A stretch of 64,000 nt of DNA from Flavobacterium lacus (GTDB taxonomy: Bacteria; Bacteroidota; Bacteroidia; Flavobacteriales; Flavobacteriaceae), in assembly GCF_003268815.1 (NCBI RefSeq), contig NZ_QLSV01000009.1, forward strand, positions 100,366 through 164,365, read 5' to 3'. The position numbers and the translations under genes are program-made. The notes below the pieces were generated by a model that did no database searches, was not told the origin of the DNA, and worked only from the letters and a program-made list of their open reading frames with translations. Shown here piece by piece: positions 1 through 9,187 of the stretch. Position 1 is the stretch's first letter. Each line of letters opens with the position of its first letter.

Positions 1-1
1 C

Positions 2-529
2 CAAAACCTAAAACGTCAAAAAGAAGGATTAATAGATGAAGAAAATAAACTCTACGAAAAAACGGATGATTTAATTGAAGAAGCCTATCAAAAAGTGCGT
101 GACATGGCTCATTTGAAAAATTCCGGAATCATTGGTAACGAAGGATTGGTTCCTGCCGTTAAAAAAATGGCAGATAAAATGAGTATTTTAAACCTCATGG
201 AGATGAATGTTATCCCTTTCGGATTAAAAGACAGATTAGATAATAAGTTAGAAGTTAGTCTTTTTAGAATGATTCAAGAATTATGTACCAACATTATTAA
301 ACACGCCAAAGCGAGTGAAGTAAATATCTATTTAACACAACACAACGGAACAGATATTAACTTAATCATTGAAGACAACGGTATTGGTTTTGATCCGAAA
401 GCAATGAAATCGAGTGACGGTATGGGCCTTAAAAACATAGAAAAAAAAGTAGAACAAATGGGCGGAACTTTTTCTATTGATTCCATCAAAGATAAAGGAA
501 CAACTATTATAATCGATATTCCATTATGA
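2..529 (+). CDS. Sensor histidine kinase, NarL/DegS type, C-terminal part (5' end outside window)
   Basis: The reading frame is open from the window edge, so this is the 3' end of a longer gene (about 175 codons visible). It holds the ATP-binding HATPase_c domain: N-box around ELCTNIIKHAKASEV, G1 box EDNGIGFD, G2 box GMGLKNI and a terminal GTTIIIDIPL. The phospho-accepting histidine and any sensor domain lie upstream and cannot be seen. The layout matches HisKA_3-type kinases that work with LuxR-type regulators. Its stop codon overlaps the next start by 4 bases (ATGA), so kinase and regulator are translationally coupled and probably form one two-component system. The signal sensed is unknown. 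Confidence 0.9.
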   Translation, partial: QNLKRQKEGLIDEENKLYEKTDDLIEEAYQKVRDMAHLKNSGIIGNEGLVPAVKKMADKMSILNLMEMNVIPFGLKDRLDNKLEVSLFRMIQELCTNIIKHAKASEVNIYLTQHNGTDINLIIEDNGIGFDPKAMKSSDGMGLKNIEKKVEQMGGTFSIDSIKDKGTTIIIDIPL

Positions 530-1137
530 TACGAATTGTTATTGCAGAAGACCATCAAGCTCTTATTGACGGAATCAAACTCATGATTCAATATGAGCCA
601 GACATTGAAGTAGTTGGAGAAGCAAATGATGGGGAAGAGTTAATCGAAATAGTGCGTAAAAAAAGACCGGATATTGTTTTAACCGACATACGAATGCCCA
701 AATGTGACGGAATTTGTGCTACCAAATCCATCATGGAAAATTTTCCCGAAACCAAAGTAATTGGTTTTAGCATGTTTGAACAAACTGAAGCTATTAGTCA
801 AATGAAAACTGCGGGTGCAAAGGGATATATACTGAAAAATTCCTCGTTAAAAAAAGTATTAGACGCCATTAGAACTGTGGCAAAAGGCGAATCTTTTTTT
901 GATGATGCAATTACAACACACGATTCGAATACCAAAGAAGAAATAATTTTGAGTAAACGAGAAAAAGAAATCTTACAACTCATTGGTGAAGGTAAAACAT
1001 CACAAGAAATTGCCGATATTTTATTTATTGGAAAAACAACTGTTGACACTCACCGTAAAAATATCATCAAAAAAATAAACATTCACGGAAAAACAGACTT
1101 AATTCGGTTTGCCGTTGAACGTAAATATGATTTTTGA
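526..1137 (+). CDS. Two-component response regulator, NarL/LuxR family
   Basis: This 203-residue protein has an N-terminal receiver domain (acidic pocket E8/D9, phospho-acceptor D54 in LTDIRMP, conserved K104 in YILKN) and a C-terminal LuxR-type helix-turn-helix (about 140-200, LSKREKEILQLI ... TVDTHRKNIIKKI). It should be phosphorylated by the kinase encoded just upstream, with which it overlaps by 4 bases, and then bind DNA as a dimer. Target genes cannot be deduced. A short hairpin follows the stop codon and probably ends the operon. Confidence 0.93.
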   Translation: MIRIVIAEDHQALIDGIKLMIQYEPDIEVVGEANDGEELIEIVRKKRPDIVLTDIRMPKCDGICATKSIMENFPETKVIGFSMFEQTEAISQMKTAGAKGYILKNSSLKKVLDAIRTVAKGESFFDDAITTHDSNTKEEIILSKREKEILQLIGEGKTSQEIADILFIGKTTVDTHRKNIIKKINIHGKTDLIRFAVERKYDF

Positions 1138-1151
1138 TAGATTTAAAAACA

Positions 1152-1180
1152 AAGAAAGTCCCCACTACAAGGACTTTCTT
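1152..1180 (+). terminator. Hairpin terminator after the response regulator
   Basis: A perfect 10-bp stem (AAGAAAGTCC with GGACTTTCTT) closes a 9-base loop 14 bases after the regulator stop. The T-rich tail is weak. A second, weaker hairpin (1228-1252, ATTAACTAA with TTAGTTAAT) follows and may serve the convergent gene. Confidence 0.6.
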
Positions 1181-1298
1181 CTAAATTTCCAAAAACTACT
1201 AACACGGTTATGGCTAATAATTAACAAATTAACTAAAGCAAAGTTAGTTAATACACTAATACCAAAACATCCCTAGAAGTAGGTATTTTTTATTTTTT

Positions 1299-2147
1299 TT
1301 AAGCTCCGAAAACTTCCTCCTTTTCCCCATCAAAACTGGCAAAAACCATGCTTGGATGAGAATCTTGATGAAAAATGTTTCCGTTTTTATCAATTGCAAT
1401 TGCTCCCGCAAAACCATCAAAAGGTTTGAGTTCATTGAAGGTTTTCTCAAAAGCAGCTTCGAGAGAAAAACCGTCAGTTACACGTGTAACAATTTTGGTT
1501 GCCACTGCTCCACTCACAATATCTTCGCCAACACCGGTTAGACTTACACCACAGAATTCGTTGGCATAATTTCCGGCTACGGTGGCAGAATCAGATATTC
1601 TTCCCGGAATTTCAAAACCTTTTCCACCGGTTGAAGTCGCAACTGCAATTTTTCCATTTGCATCTAATGCCACACAACCAACAGTTCCGGTTCCTGTAGA
1701 TTTCAATTTGGCTTCATATTCTGCTTTTCGTTGTGGGATTTCAGTTGAAAAAGACTCAAAACCGTGCCTTCTGGCAAAGTTTGTAGCTCCACTTCCACCC
1801 AATATGCGATCATCCACATTCATCAAAACTTCAGCCACTTGAATTGGATTTTTTACTTCTTCAATATTAATTACACCGCTCATTTTCATCGACGATCCAT
1901 CCATCAAAGCGGCACTCATTCTAATTTTTCCATCACTTTGAATTTGTGAACCAATTCCTGCATTAAACAACTCGTCATCTTCCAACAACGAAACGGCATA
2001 AACAACGGTTTCTAAAGCAGAATGTGTTTGTAAATAGTCATAAGAATCTCTTACAATCAGAATTAATGCTTTTTGCTTAGCGATTTTGGTTTCGAGATTG
2101 GTTGATGATTCTGAGAAAAATCCTCCGTGAATTATTATTTTAGACAT
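1299..2147 (-). CDS. iaaA: Isoaspartyl peptidase / type III L-asparaginase (Ntn hydrolase)
   Basis: The 282-residue protein belongs to the plant-type asparaginase family. The family is made as a precursor that cuts itself before a threonine, which then becomes the N-terminal nucleophile. That residue is T155 in GTGTVGCVALD. Substrate-binding residues follow in PGRISDSATVAGNYA, with the oxyanion and glycine motif at ATSTGG. Known members split beta-aspartyl dipeptides and asparagine. Its place directly downstream of cyanophycinase on the same strand suggests the natural substrate is beta-Asp-Arg released from cyanophycin, which would complete degradation to free Asp and Arg. There is no signal peptide, so it should be cytoplasmic. 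Confidence 0.9.
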   Translation of the reverse strand: MSKIIIHGGFFSESSTNLETKIAKQKALILIVRDSYDYLQTHSALETVVYAVSLLEDDELFNAGIGSQIQSDGKIRMSAALMDGSSMKMSGVINIEEVKNPIQVAEVLMNVDDRILGGSGATNFARRHGFESFSTEIPQRKAEYEAKLKSTGTGTVGCVALDANGKIAVATSTGGKGFEIPGRISDSATVAGNYANEFCGVSLTGVGEDIVSGAVATKIVTRVTDGFSLEAAFEKTFNELKPFDGFAGAIAIDKNGNIFHQDSHPSMVFASFDGEKEEVFGA

Positions 2148-2163
2148 AATTGAAAATTAAAAA

Positions 2164-2217
2164 GAACACAGATTGAAGAAATTATACAAATTATAAAAAT
2201 TTCTCAAATCTGTGTTC
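2164..2217. repeat. Intergenic inverted repeat between cphB and iaaA
   Basis: An 11-bp perfect outer stem (GAACACAGATT with AATCTGTGTTC), with further partial pairing inside, fills most of the 93-bp gap between the two genes. It resembles the CACAGATT-type palindromes scattered between genes in flavobacterial genomes (recalled, not searched). It could weaken read-through from cphB into iaaA. Confidence 0.6.
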
Positions 2218-2240
2218 CAAAACTATTTAAAAATTTACTA

Positions 2241-3113
2241 TTAAATGTATTGTGAAGAATGAATATGCATCTTAAAAGTACTCAAATCAAAAGTATCGTG
2301 AATACTCAAAACGTGAGTAACCAAATGATTGATTGAAATAGGTTGACCGAGTTCCACTTGCGTTAAATTGGTGTCTTTAATCTCACGACCATCAACTAAA
2401 ATAACTAATCCGGAACCAATCGCTTCCATTTTGGTATTATGAGTTATTAAAAGTCCGGTATCTTCTCCTAAACCAATTCCTAACACTTTTGGATTTCCAA
2501 CAACCGCTTGAAACAAACGACCAATTCGGCCACGTTGCACAAAATGTGTATCGATAATTACATCATCAATTAAGCCCAAACCACTGGTTATTTTAACTTC
2601 ACCTTTCAAAAGAGCTTCGTGGCTGCTTCCCTGATAAATCATATTGTTAGATGCAGCGGCGGCTCCTGCAGAAGTTCCGGCATAAATAAAATGTTCGTTT
2701 TTATATTTATCCAAAATGATGTCATGCAGCTTAGAACCTCCTAAAATAGAAGATAATCGAAGTTGATCACCGCCGGTAAACATGACAACATCAGCAGCTT
2801 TTATCCGATTCAAAACCTCTTCATCACTTGCTTGTTCTCTCCTTTCAATATGCAGCACGTCTACATTGGAAGCATTCAAATATTGAAACGCTTTAACATA
2901 TTCAGGACCAACTTCTCTTGGGATTTTTGATGCGGTAGTAATAACTTCAATCCGTGAATTTTCTTTGTGTTTTGATTCTTCGATGATTCGTTTAATGATT
3001 CCTTTTTCAAAAAAATTCATATTTTTTGAAACATCTTTATCAAAACTCGCTTCAGTAAAACTGCCTTTATCAACAGCTCCTCCTATAATAATTAATTTTC
3101 CTTTGGTATTCAT
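2241..3113 (-). CDS. cphB: Cyanophycinase
   Basis: This 290-residue protein is a serine peptidase of family S51, related to peptidase E, which cuts cyanophycin (multi-L-arginyl-poly-L-aspartate) into beta-Asp-Arg dipeptides. The nucleophile elbow AGTSAGAAAAS gives the catalytic Ser148. VMFTGGDQLRL and DTHFVQRGRIGRL match the conserved glycine turn and the substrate-binding region of cyanophycinases. No signal peptide is visible, so it should act on intracellular granules. It is divergent from cyanophycin synthetase across a 283-bp gap and upstream of the isoaspartyl peptidase. A TATTTTTG box (complement of 3118-3125) sits only 4 bases before the start codon, which would give a nearly leaderless mRNA if it is used. 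Confidence 0.94.
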   Translation of the reverse strand: MNTKGKLIIIGGAVDKGSFTEASFDKDVSKNMNFFEKGIIKRIIEESKHKENSRIEVITTASKIPREVGPEYVKAFQYLNASNVDVLHIERREQASDEEVLNRIKAADVVMFTGGDQLRLSSILGGSKLHDIILDKYKNEHFIYAGTSAGAAAASNNMIYQGSSHEALLKGEVKITSGLGLIDDVIIDTHFVQRGRIGRLFQAVVGNPKVLGIGLGEDTGLLITHNTKMEAIGSGLVILVDGREIKDTNLTQVELGQPISINHLVTHVLSIHDTFDLSTFKMHIHSSQYI

Positions 3114-3396
3114 GCAGCAAAAATAACAAAATCTTAAAACTAAATTGAAGTTTTACTGAAAATGAATTCTGCAAATAACAATTAATTCATTAAAAATAAC
3201 AGAAATGAACAAGCTATCTATAAATAAATGAAAGCTCTAAAATTCTGAAAATCAAATATAAAAATCGATTTTTAATGCCATTTCAAATAAATTTTGATAA
3301 ACCACGCAAAAAATATATTTTAGTAGAACAAATATTTCTTATTTTTAACAAAATCATTACAAAAAACTAAACTAACCTTTCTGTCAACCTAAGTTT

Positions 3397-6021
3397 ATGA
3401 AAATATTAAAAGTACAAGCTCTTCGCGGACCAAATATTTGGAGTGTTCAACGAAAAAAATTAATTCAAATGCGATTGGATTTGGAAGAGATGGAACAATT
3501 CCCAACCAATAAAATTGAAGGATTTCAAGAACGACTTGAAGCCATGTTTCCCACTATGATTGAACACCGATGTTCCGAAGGTGTTCGTGGCGGATTTTTT
3601 ATGCGAATTGAACGTGGGACATGGATGGGACATGTCATTGAACATATAGCTCTTGAAATTCAAACCCTTGCCGGAATGGAAACCGGTTTTGGAAGAACCA
3701 GAGAAACCAAAACTCCGGGAGTTTATAATGTTGTTTTTAGTTATACGGAGGAAAACGTTGGTATGTTTGCCGCAGAAAGTTCAGTTAGAATTGCCGAAGC
3801 ATTAATTGCCGGAACCGATTATGATTTGGAAACGGACATTCAAAAAATGAAGGAAATTAGAGAACGAGTTCGACTTGGTCCATCAACGGGAAGTATTGTG
3901 GAAGAAGCTGTCTCCAGAGATATTCCGTGGATTCGTTTGGGAACAAATTCTTTAGTTCAGCTAGGTTACGGCGTAAATCAAATGCGTTTTCAAGCCACAA
4001 TTACTTGCAAAACCAGTAACATTGCTGTGGATATTGCCTGCAACAAAGAAGAAACGAAACGTATGTTAGACATGGCTTCTATTCCTGTTGCCAGTGGTTC
4101 AATTTGTGTGGATGAAGAAGATTTAGAGCTAACAATCAAAAAAATTGGCTATCCAATAGTGATTAAACCGTTAGATGGAAATCACGGAAAAGGTGCTTCT
4201 ATTAATGTTGTGACTTGGGAAGATGCAGTAGAAGGTTTGGCTCATGCCAAAAAGTACAGCCGTCGTGTGATTGTTGAAAAATTCATCACCGGATTTGATT
4301 TTAGAGTGTTAGTGATTGATAATAAACTGGTTGCGGCCGCTAAACGAGTTCCTGCTCATGTAGTGGGCGATGGAAAAAAAACAATTCAAGAATTAATTGA
4401 CATTACCAACCTAGATCCAAAAAGAGGTTACGGTCACGAAAATGTGTTAACGGAAATTACAGTTGATAGAGACACAACTGATTTGTTAGCAAAAATGAAT
4501 TATACGTTAGAAACCATTCCAAATAATGGCGAAACGGTTTATTTAAAATCTACTGCAAACTTAAGTACAGGTGGAACTTCGGTGGATGTAACCGATATGA
4601 TGCATCCCGAAAATATCTTTTTAGCCGAACGAATTTCGAGAGTTATTGGCTTAGATGTCTGCGGCATCGATATTATGGCAGAAAATTTGACGCAACCATT
4701 AAAAGAAAATGGCGGTGTAATTTTGGAAGTCAATGCCGCTCCCGGATTTAGAATGCACTTAGCTCCATCAGAAGGATTGCCAAGAAACGTAGCTGCACCG
4801 GTAATTGATATGCTTTATCCTCCGGGAAAACCAAGTCGAATTCCGATTATTGCCGTTACGGGAACGAACGGAAAAACGACTACTACCCGACTGTTAGCCC
4901 ACATTGTAAAAAATAATGGGTATAAAGTTGGTTTTACAACCTCGGATGGAATTTACATTCAAAACCACATGTTGGAAAAAGGTGACACGACAGGTCCAAT
5001 TAGTGCTGAATACATTTTGAAAGATCCAACGGTTGAATTTGCCGTTTTAGAAACAGCTCGTGGTGGAATTCTTCGATCCGGATTAGGATTTAATCGATGT
5101 GATATCGCTTTGATTACCAATATTCGTGAAGACCATTTGGGATTAAATGACATTGATACGTTGGATGATTTGGCACGTGTAAAAGGCGTCGTTGTGCGAA
5201 GTGTAAAAAAAGACGGTTGGGCAATTTTGAATGCCGATGACGAATATTGTATGAAAATTGCCAACGATTTGAGTTGCAATATTGCTTATTTTTCGATGGA
5301 TGAAGATACTCCACTAGTCAAAAAACTCAGCAAAGAAGGAAAAATTGTCGCCGTTTACGAAAATGGATACATCACCGTTAAAAAAGGAGATTGGAAAATT
5401 AGAATCGAAAAAGCACTTCATATACCACTGACTTTGGGTGGAAAAGCGAAGTTTATGATTCAAAACGTGTTGGCTGCCACTCTGGCAAGTTATTTATATG
5501 GATTTAAAACGGATGACATTAGTCTTTCCTTGCAAACGTTTATTCCGAGTGTAGCTCAAACCCCGGGAAGAATGAATATTTTTGAGTTCAAACGATTCAA
5601 AGTCATGATTGATTTTGCTCATAATCCGGCTGGATATTTAGCCATCGAAGATTTGTTGAGCAATATGGAAGCTACCCGAAAAATCGGAATTATTGCAGGT
5701 GTGGGTGATCGTAGAGATGAAGATATTCGTGATTGTGCTGAAATTGCCGGTAGAATGTTTGACCATATTATTATCCGTCAAGAAAAACACTTGCGTGGAA
5801 GAACTGAACAAGAAATTATAGATTTAATATTAACAGGAATTCAAAAAGCAAATCGACCGGTTACCTACGAAATTATTCCTAAAGAAATTGAAGCCATCAA
5901 ACACGCCATTAATATTGCTGATGACGGAACGTTTATCACCGCTTTAAGTGATGTGGTTACCAATGCCATTGGAATTGTTCAGGAATATTTGGATAAGGAA
6001 AATGAAGAGAATTTGAGTTGA
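3397..6021 (+). CDS. cphA: Cyanophycin synthetase
   Basis: The 874-residue length matches CphA1-type enzymes, which add Asp to the backbone and Arg to its side chains using ATP. Three parts are visible: an N domain (1-160), an ATP-grasp domain (about 200-470, with K257 in VIKPLDGNHGKGA), and a Mur-ligase-like domain (about 480-870, P-loop TGTNGKTTTT at 488-497, then ETARGGILRSG). The N domain carries HVIEH at 79-83, where E82 coincides with the residue recalled as part of the primer-making protease site of cyanobacterial CphA1. It is divergent from cphB, and the set cphA/cphB/iaaA is a full synthesis and recycling module. A hairpin with a T-run follows the gene. Confidence 0.95.
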   Translation: MKILKVQALRGPNIWSVQRKKLIQMRLDLEEMEQFPTNKIEGFQERLEAMFPTMIEHRCSEGVRGGFFMRIERGTWMGHVIEHIALEIQTLAGMETGFGRTRETKTPGVYNVVFSYTEENVGMFAAESSVRIAEALIAGTDYDLETDIQKMKEIRERVRLGPSTGSIVEEAVSRDIPWIRLGTNSLVQLGYGVNQMRFQATITCKTSNIAVDIACNKEETKRMLDMASIPVASGSICVDEEDLELTIKKIGYPIVIKPLDGNHGKGASINVVTWEDAVEGLAHAKKYSRRVIVEKFITGFDFRVLVIDNKLVAAAKRVPAHVVGDGKKTIQELIDITNLDPKRGYGHENVLTEITVDRDTTDLLAKMNYTLETIPNNGETVYLKSTANLSTGGTSVDVTDMMHPENIFLAERISRVIGLDVCGIDIMAENLTQPLKENGGVILEVNAAPGFRMHLAPSEGLPRNVAAPVIDMLYPPGKPSRIPIIAVTGTNGKTTTTRLLAHIVKNNGYKVGFTTSDGIYIQNHMLEKGDTTGPISAEYILKDPTVEFAVLETARGGILRSGLGFNRCDIALITNIREDHLGLNDIDTLDDLARVKGVVVRSVKKDGWAILNADDEYCMKIANDLSCNIAYFSMDEDTPLVKKLSKEGKIVAVYENGYITVKKGDWKIRIEKALHIPLTLGGKAKFMIQNVLAATLASYLYGFKTDDISLSLQTFIPSVAQTPGRMNIFEFKRFKVMIDFAHNPAGYLAIEDLLSNMEATRKIGIIAGVGDRRDEDIRDCAEIAGRMFDHIIIRQEKHLRGRTEQEIIDLILTGIQKANRPVTYEIIPKEIEAIKHAINIADDGTFITALSDVVTNAIGIVQEYLDKENEENLS

Positions 6022-6055
6022 TTTGATGTAAAAGTTCGACAAACTTGAATAAAAT

Positions 6056-6095
6056 AATCCAAAATTAATTAAACTTTAATTTTGGATTTTTTTGC
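6056..6095. terminator. Terminator after cphA, probably bidirectional
   Basis: A perfect 13-bp stem (AATCCAAAATTAA with TTAATTTTGGATT) has a 7-base loop and is followed by seven T residues on the + strand. It lies between convergent genes, so it may also stop transcripts of the minus-strand gene that ends at 6106. Confidence 0.85.
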
Positions 6096-6105
6096 TTTTA
6101 GAACA

Positions 6106-7374
6106 TTACGTTTTCTGTTTCTTTTTCTTAGCCGCCGGAAACAAAACGTTATTTAAAATTAATCGGTAACCAGGTGAATTCGGATGTAAATCTAGAACGG
6201 TTGGAGCATCGCCTACTAAATGTTGATAATCTTCCGGGTCGTGGCCACCAAAAAAGGTAAACATTCCTTTTCCTTTAGTCCCGTGAATGTAACGAGCTTC
6301 GCTGTTGTACTGATTTTGTCCCATCACTAAAACGTGCGATTTTACTAAATCGCTATCAAAAGAAGTGGTTTGCCCCATAAAACCTTTGACTAACATGGTA
6401 TGATTTTGACACAGCATTGTTGGAATCGGATCCCATTTGGCAGAATATTCCATTAGCGTGAAATAATCTTTTTCCATCGGAATTCGTCTTTTTGTGGTCA
6501 TATCAATGTCTGAAAATTCATAAACAGTTGGTGTTCTTTCCAAAATAAAATCTTTAAAAGCGAAAGTTCTGGAGTAATCTATTTTGGATTGATAATTGGG
6601 CTCGCTTTCATCGCCGTCAAACATCGGTTCGCAAATATCAACGCCTTCCGCAGAAAGAGCAATATCAAAACTATCGGTTGCCGAACACATCGCAAACATA
6701 AATCCGCCTCCAATGACGAAATCACGAATTTTTTTGGCTACAGCCAATTTAGACTCTGACACTTTGGAATAACCTAATTTAGTGGCCAAAGCTTCGGCTT
6801 CTTTTTTCTGCTCAATGTACCAAGGTGCATTTCGGTAAGCTCCAAAAAACTTACCATATTGACCGGAAAAATCTTCGTGATGCAAGTGCAACCAATCATA
6901 CAAAAGCAATTGATCAGATAAGACTTCTTCATCATACACCGCTTTAAACGGAATTTCGGCATACGTTAAAACCAATGTCACGGCATCATCCCAAGGTTGT
7001 TTTCCTTTTGGAGTATAAACCGCAATTTTAGGAGCTTTTTCCAACACCACCGATTCCATATTTTGGGATGGACTACTTATTTCTTCCAAAATTTGATTGG
7101 CTTGACCTTCTGATAAAAGTTCAAAAGAAACGCCTCGAATTTGGCATTCTTTTCTAATTTCAGGAGCATCCGGTAATAAAAACGAACCACCTCGATAATT
7201 GAGTAACCAACTGGCTTTATAATCATTTTCTAAAGCCCAATACGTAATTCCGTAGGCTTTTAAATGATTTTGTTGCGTGCTTTCATCCATCGGCAAAAGG
7301 ATGAAATTGGCTTTTACCGTGAAGGAAATTAAAAATATAAATAAGTAAAAAATCGTTTTTTTCAAAATCTGCAA
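6106..7374 (-). CDS. Conserved secreted protein with ThuA/amidotransferase-like fold (function unknown)
   Basis: The 422-residue protein starts with a typical signal peptide (about 1-22, cleavage near VKA-NF). It is rich in aromatic residues and has segments that look like a ThuA or class I amidotransferase-like fold: FVIGGGFMFAMCSATDSFD around 218-238 and MFTFFGGHDPEDY near the C-terminus. I recall close Bacteroidetes relatives being labelled asparagine synthetase B, but none of the motifs of that enzyme are present (no N-terminal Cys glutaminase, no SGGxDS pyrophosphatase loop). It is convergent with cphA, so a link to cyanophycin metabolism is only suggested by position. The short lysine-rich tail is unexplained. 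Confidence 0.55.
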   Translation of the reverse strand: MQILKKTIFYLFIFLISFTVKANFILLPMDESTQQNHLKAYGITYWALENDYKASWLLNYRGGSFLLPDAPEIRKECQIRGVSFELLSEGQANQILEEISSPSQNMESVVLEKAPKIAVYTPKGKQPWDDAVTLVLTYAEIPFKAVYDEEVLSDQLLLYDWLHLHHEDFSGQYGKFFGAYRNAPWYIEQKKEAEALATKLGYSKVSESKLAVAKKIRDFVIGGGFMFAMCSATDSFDIALSAEGVDICEPMFDGDESEPNYQSKIDYSRTFAFKDFILERTPTVYEFSDIDMTTKRRIPMEKDYFTLMEYSAKWDPIPTMLCQNHTMLVKGFMGQTTSFDSDLVKSHVLVMGQNQYNSEARYIHGTKGKGMFTFFGGHDPEDYQHLVGDAPTVLDLHPNSPGYRLILNNVLFPAAKKKKQKT

Positions 7375-7448
7375 TTTTTTTAGTTGGCAAAAAAAGTTCT
7401 TAAGTCAAAGATAAACGATTTTGTGTGAAGAAAATGATAAAATTAATA

Positions 7449-7496
7449 ACCTTATAAGTCACATAAATTAGTTGATGATTATATGACTTATAAGGT
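7449..7496 (-). terminator. Terminator-like hairpin after dnaB
   Basis: A 17-bp stem with one mismatch (ACCTTATAAGTCACATA with TATATGACTTATAAGGT) lies 7 bases beyond the dnaB stop codon. No strong T-run follows, so termination efficiency is uncertain. Confidence 0.6.
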
Positions 7497-7502
7497 AAAA
7501 TT

Positions 7503-9047
7503 TTAAAACGGTACATCCGAATCGTCTTCTTCCGCATTCATATTGCTACCAAAAGCTTCATTGGCAGAAGGAAGATTTTTGGTAATAAAGGTGGTTTCTT
7601 CCGCATTCATTCGTGAAGGTAAATCACCAAAACCGGATGAATAATCATCTAAATTATCAAACTTACCAAGATTTCCAATGAATTTCAAACGGATATTTTC
7701 TAAACTTCCGTTACGGTGTTTAGCGATGATAAATTCGGCTTGACCTTCTGTTGGCGAACGCTCATCATCATCCCATTCATCAATTTTGTAATATTCCGGA
7801 CGATAAATGAATGATACAATATCGGCATCTTGCTCAATGGCTCCCGATTCACGAAGATCGGAAAGCAAAGGTCTTTTACTGGAACCACGGGTTTCAACCG
7901 CACGAGAAAGCTGCGACAATGCAATCACGGGAACGCTTAATTCTTTTGCTAATGCTTTTAAATTTCGAGAAATAGTTGAAATTTCCTGTTCACGATTTCC
8001 GCCACCTTTTCCACCACCGCCGGCAGTCATTAATTGAAGGTAATCGACAATTATTAATTTTATTCCGTGCTGCGATGACAAACGTCTGGCTTTTGCCCGT
8101 AAATCAAAAATAGAAAGTGAAGGCGTATCATCAATAAAAAGTGGTGCTTTTTCGAGGTTTTTTACTTTTACACTCAACTGTTCCCACTCGTGTTTTTCCA
8201 ATTTTCCGGTTCTTAATTTTTCGGAAGACAATCCTGTTTCGGAGGAAATTAAACGCGTAATTAACTGAACAGAAGACATCTCCAACGAGAAAACTGCAAC
8301 AGGCTGATGAAAATCGATGGCCATATTTCGAGCCATTGAAAGTACAAATGCCGTTTTCCCCATCCCCGGCCTAGCCGCAATAATAATTAAATCACTGGGT
8401 TGCCAACCTGAAGTTACTTTGTCCAATTTATCAAAACCGGTAGCTACTCCGCTCAATCCTTCTTTATTAGCAATTTCTTCGATTCTTTTTTTTGCTTGGA
8501 TAACTAAACTCTGTGCAGTTTCTGAACTTCGTTTGATGTTTCCTTGTGTTACTTCGTATAATTTTGATTCGGCTTTGTCTAATAAATCAAAAACATCGGT
8601 GGTTTCGTCATAGGATTCTTCAATAATTTCGGAAGATATTTTGATCAAACTGCGTTGAATAAATTTCTGTAAAATGATTCTAGAGTGAAATTCAATGTGA
8701 GCCGAAGAAGAAATTTTTTGTGTAAGCTGAATCAGATAAAAATCACCACCTGCCAAATCTAATTTTGCATTTCGTTTTAATTGTGCCGAAACGGTTAATA
8801 AATCAATGGGTTGTGTATCTGTAAACAATTGAACTATCGCTTCAAAAATATGTTTATGAGCATCTTTGTAAAACGCATCCGGTTGTAGAATATCAATTAC
8901 TTCATCAACCCCTTTTTTATCAATCATCATCGCACCCAACACGGCTTCTTCTAAGTCAAGAGCCTGTGGAGGTAGCTTTCCTTTTTCTAAATTAATTATC
9001 GTTGTTTTATCAACTTTAATTGGGTTAATATTTCGTAAATTTTCCAT
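7503..9047 (-). CDS. dnaB: Replicative DNA helicase DnaB
   Basis: At 514 residues this is a full-length DnaB, the hexameric 5'-3' helicase that unwinds DNA at the replication fork. The N-terminal domain (about 25-130, PPQALDLEEAVLGAMM) binds primase. The C-terminal RecA-like domain has the Walker A motif ARPGMGKT at 225-232, the Walker B region LIIVDYLQLM, and an arginine-rich GSSKRPLLSDLRESGAIEQD segment. The C-terminal tail after about 450 is acidic and ends in DVPF, a shape seen in DNA-replication proteins of this phylum. It appears to be a single transcription unit, closed by the hairpin just downstream. Confidence 0.97.
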   Translation of the reverse strand: MENLRNINPIKVDKTTIINLEKGKLPPQALDLEEAVLGAMMIDKKGVDEVIDILQPDAFYKDAHKHIFEAIVQLFTDTQPIDLLTVSAQLKRNAKLDLAGGDFYLIQLTQKISSSAHIEFHSRIILQKFIQRSLIKISSEIIEESYDETTDVFDLLDKAESKLYEVTQGNIKRSSETAQSLVIQAKKRIEEIANKEGLSGVATGFDKLDKVTSGWQPSDLIIIAARPGMGKTAFVLSMARNMAIDFHQPVAVFSLEMSSVQLITRLISSETGLSSEKLRTGKLEKHEWEQLSVKVKNLEKAPLFIDDTPSLSIFDLRAKARRLSSQHGIKLIIVDYLQLMTAGGGGKGGGNREQEISTISRNLKALAKELSVPVIALSQLSRAVETRGSSKRPLLSDLRESGAIEQDADIVSFIYRPEYYKIDEWDDDERSPTEGQAEFIIAKHRNGSLENIRLKFIGNLGKFDNLDDYSSGFGDLPSRMNAEETTFITKNLPSANEAFGSNMNAEEDDSDVPF

Positions 9048-9138
9048 TTGGCTAAAGTAACTATAATATAAAAAATTGCCTGAAGTATTTGTTAGTAAAA
9101 GGATGTTAACAACTAAATTTTATTGTTAATAACCCAAA

Positions 9139-9168
9139 AAAAATCCGAAGTTCAGGGCTTCGGATTTT
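9139..9168 (-). terminator. Rho-independent terminator of accA
   Basis: An 11-bp perfect stem (AAAATCCGAAG with CTTCGGATTTT) closes a 7-base loop. Read on the minus strand it is followed by an uninterrupted U-run, and it lies 20 bases after the accA stop. Confidence 0.88.
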
Positions 9169-9187
9169 AAGTATAATAATGTAAGAA

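Noticed and set aside
6106..7374. Asparagine synthetase B.
   Set aside because: No N-terminal Cys glutaminase or SGGxDS motif, and the protein has a signal peptide.
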